A stretch of 6,922 nucleotides of DNA. Origin: Acholeplasmataceae bacterium. GTDB lineage: Bacteria > Bacillota_I > Bacilli_A > Acholeplasmatales > Acholeplasmataceae. The position numbers and the translations under genes were made by a program. The stretch is from positions 746 through 7,667 of the forward strand of contig DOYO01000109.1 of NCBI GenBank assembly GCA_003518475.1, read 5' to 3'. The notes under the pieces were generated by a model, which did no database searches, had not been told where the DNA came from, and was given only the letters and a program-made list of their open reading frames with translations. This document shows, in pieces, positions 6,293 to 6,922 of this stretch (its first letter is position 1; every line of letters starts with the position of its first letter).

Positions 6293-6298
6293 TATAAT
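6293..6298 (+). promoter_or_regulatory. Likely -10 box of the radical SAM gene
   Basis: TATAAT lies 40 nt before the proposed start at 6339 and faces away from the HMA-like promoter. The hexamer at the 17-nt spacing (TCTAAA, 6270-6275) is poor. A better -35 match, TTGTCT (6267-6272), is 20 nt away, which is longer than usual. Confidence 0.5.
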
Positions 6299-6325
6299 GA
6301 GGGTGAAAACCAAAAACAATACATG

Positions 6326-6331
6326 AGGAGG
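6326..6331 (+). promoter_or_regulatory. Ribosome binding site pointing to a non-ATG start
   Basis: AGGAGG at 6326-6331, extended to GAGGAGGG, is a near-perfect Shine-Dalgarno sequence. At the ideal 7-nt spacing the in-frame codon is ACG (6339). The first ordinary start codon in frame, TTG at 6351, is 19 nt away. Confidence 0.8.
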
Positions 6332-6338
6332 GACCATC

Positions 6339-6922
6339 ACGAAAGAAGCTTTGCTTTATGATCAACTCGATCAGCTTTCAGTTCAATGCAATGTATGTAA
6401 TTTACGTTGTGTCATTCATGATGGAAACCGAGGGGTTTGCAGAGTCAGGGAGAATCATAACGGTTTTTTATATGCCTTGAATTATGGAAAAGCAATTGCT
6501 GTTGGTGTTGATCCGATCGAAAAGAAACCACTATACCACTTTATGCCCGGAACAAAAACTTATTCATTTGCAACCATGGGATGCAACATGAAATGCTCAT
6601 GGTGTCAAAACTGGGAAATATCTCAAAATCCGTCAGCACATCAACCAGTAGCTGGAGCATATATCACTCCCGAAGATCATATCAAAAGAGCGAAAAGTCT
6701 GAATTGCCCTTCCATCTCTTATACCTATTCCGAACCAACTATCTTTTTGGAATATGCACTAGATACAATGATCAAAGCTAAAGAAAGCGGCTTGAAAAAC
6801 ATTTGGGTGTCAAATGGTCTAATGACTAGGGAAACACTAGATTTGATTATTCCATACCTAGATGCTGCAAATATCGATTATAAAGGTCCAGATGATGAAT
6901 TCTACAAGAAATATTGCAATGG
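6339..6922 (+). CDS. AmmeMemoRadiSam-type radical SAM enzyme, 3'-truncated by the window
   Basis: The N-terminal 194 residues of a radical SAM protein of the AmmeMemoRadiSam type (AmrS, the partner of MEMO1- and AMMECR1-like proteins; reaction not established). Visible parts are an N-terminal cysteine cluster (Cys17, Cys20, Cys24 and Cys34, in CNVCNLRC and GVCRVRENHNG), the family segment DPIEKKPLYHFMPG (58-71), and the radical SAM iron-sulfur motif CNMKCSWCQNW (Cys82, Cys86, Cys89), which binds the 4Fe-4S cluster used to cleave S-adenosylmethionine. YTYSEPT and ANIDYKG follow, as expected for this family. The frame is open only from 6327 and has no ATG until Met69. Family members start close to 'M-KEAL', and here the same place reads ACG AAA GAA GCT, 7 nt after AGGAGG. 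I infer either ACG initiation or an ATG-to-ACG change or base error. The 3' part lies beyond the right edge. Confidence 0.9.

Noticed and set aside
6323..6361. 12-codon frame starting at ATG 6323, overlapping the radical SAM start, as a possible leader peptide or real start
   Set aside because: Its ATG lies directly against the ribosome site of the downstream gene and has no site of its own. The peptide ends in TGA and is in a different frame from the radical SAM protein.

Overview
The window is AT-rich bacterial chromosome. It has strong AGGAGG-type ribosome binding sites, sigma-A-like TATAAT boxes and rho-independent terminators, which points to a low-GC Gram-positive lineage (Bacillota or a related lineage that keeps the standard genetic code). 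galT ends in TGA just before its terminator, and no gene needs TGA read as tryptophan, so the Mycoplasma/Spiroplasma code is unlikely. The type II GalT also fits Bacillota. I cannot name the genus.

Layout. The left edge (2-244, +) carries a DUF1294-type small membrane protein, probably cut at its 5' end. It converges on the next group across a hairpin terminator at 251-277. Then come three minus-strand genes read right to left: a protein with two TerB-like helical units (1935-1174), nucleoside-diphosphate kinase ndk (1116-658) and a small cupin (628-281). A TATAAT box sits in front of the first. Upstream of them is a compact Leloir operon, also minus strand: galK (5708-4554), galM (4561-3539) and galT (3529-2075). 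galK and galM overlap by 8 nt, galM and galT are 9 nt apart, and a 13-bp hairpin lies just after galT. Further right is a 78-residue HMA-like protein with a clustered CxxCxCxxC motif (6162-5926, -), with its own good promoter and a terminator that overlaps its stop codon. A divergent control region separates it from the 5' part of a radical SAM enzyme of the AmmeMemoRadiSam type (6339 to the right edge, +), whose start codon appears to be ACG.

How the genes work together. GalM interconverts the galactose anomers, GalK phosphorylates alpha-galactose, and GalT exchanges galactose-1-phosphate with UDP-glucose. Only the UDP-galactose 4-epimerase (galE) is missing, and it must lie elsewhere. No sugar transporter or regulator is in the window. 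The other genes look like unrelated housekeeping or orphan genes.

I see no mobile element, CRISPR array, tRNA or rRNA, and no intergenic stretch over 300 bases. I do not see a clear undescribed multi-gene system. The points most worth checking are the non-standard start of the radical SAM gene, the tetracysteine HMA-like protein beside it, and the duplicated TerB-like protein. Several gene starts here are set by the ribosome binding site and differ from the longest ORF: the cupin, the TerB-like protein, galM and the HMA-like protein.
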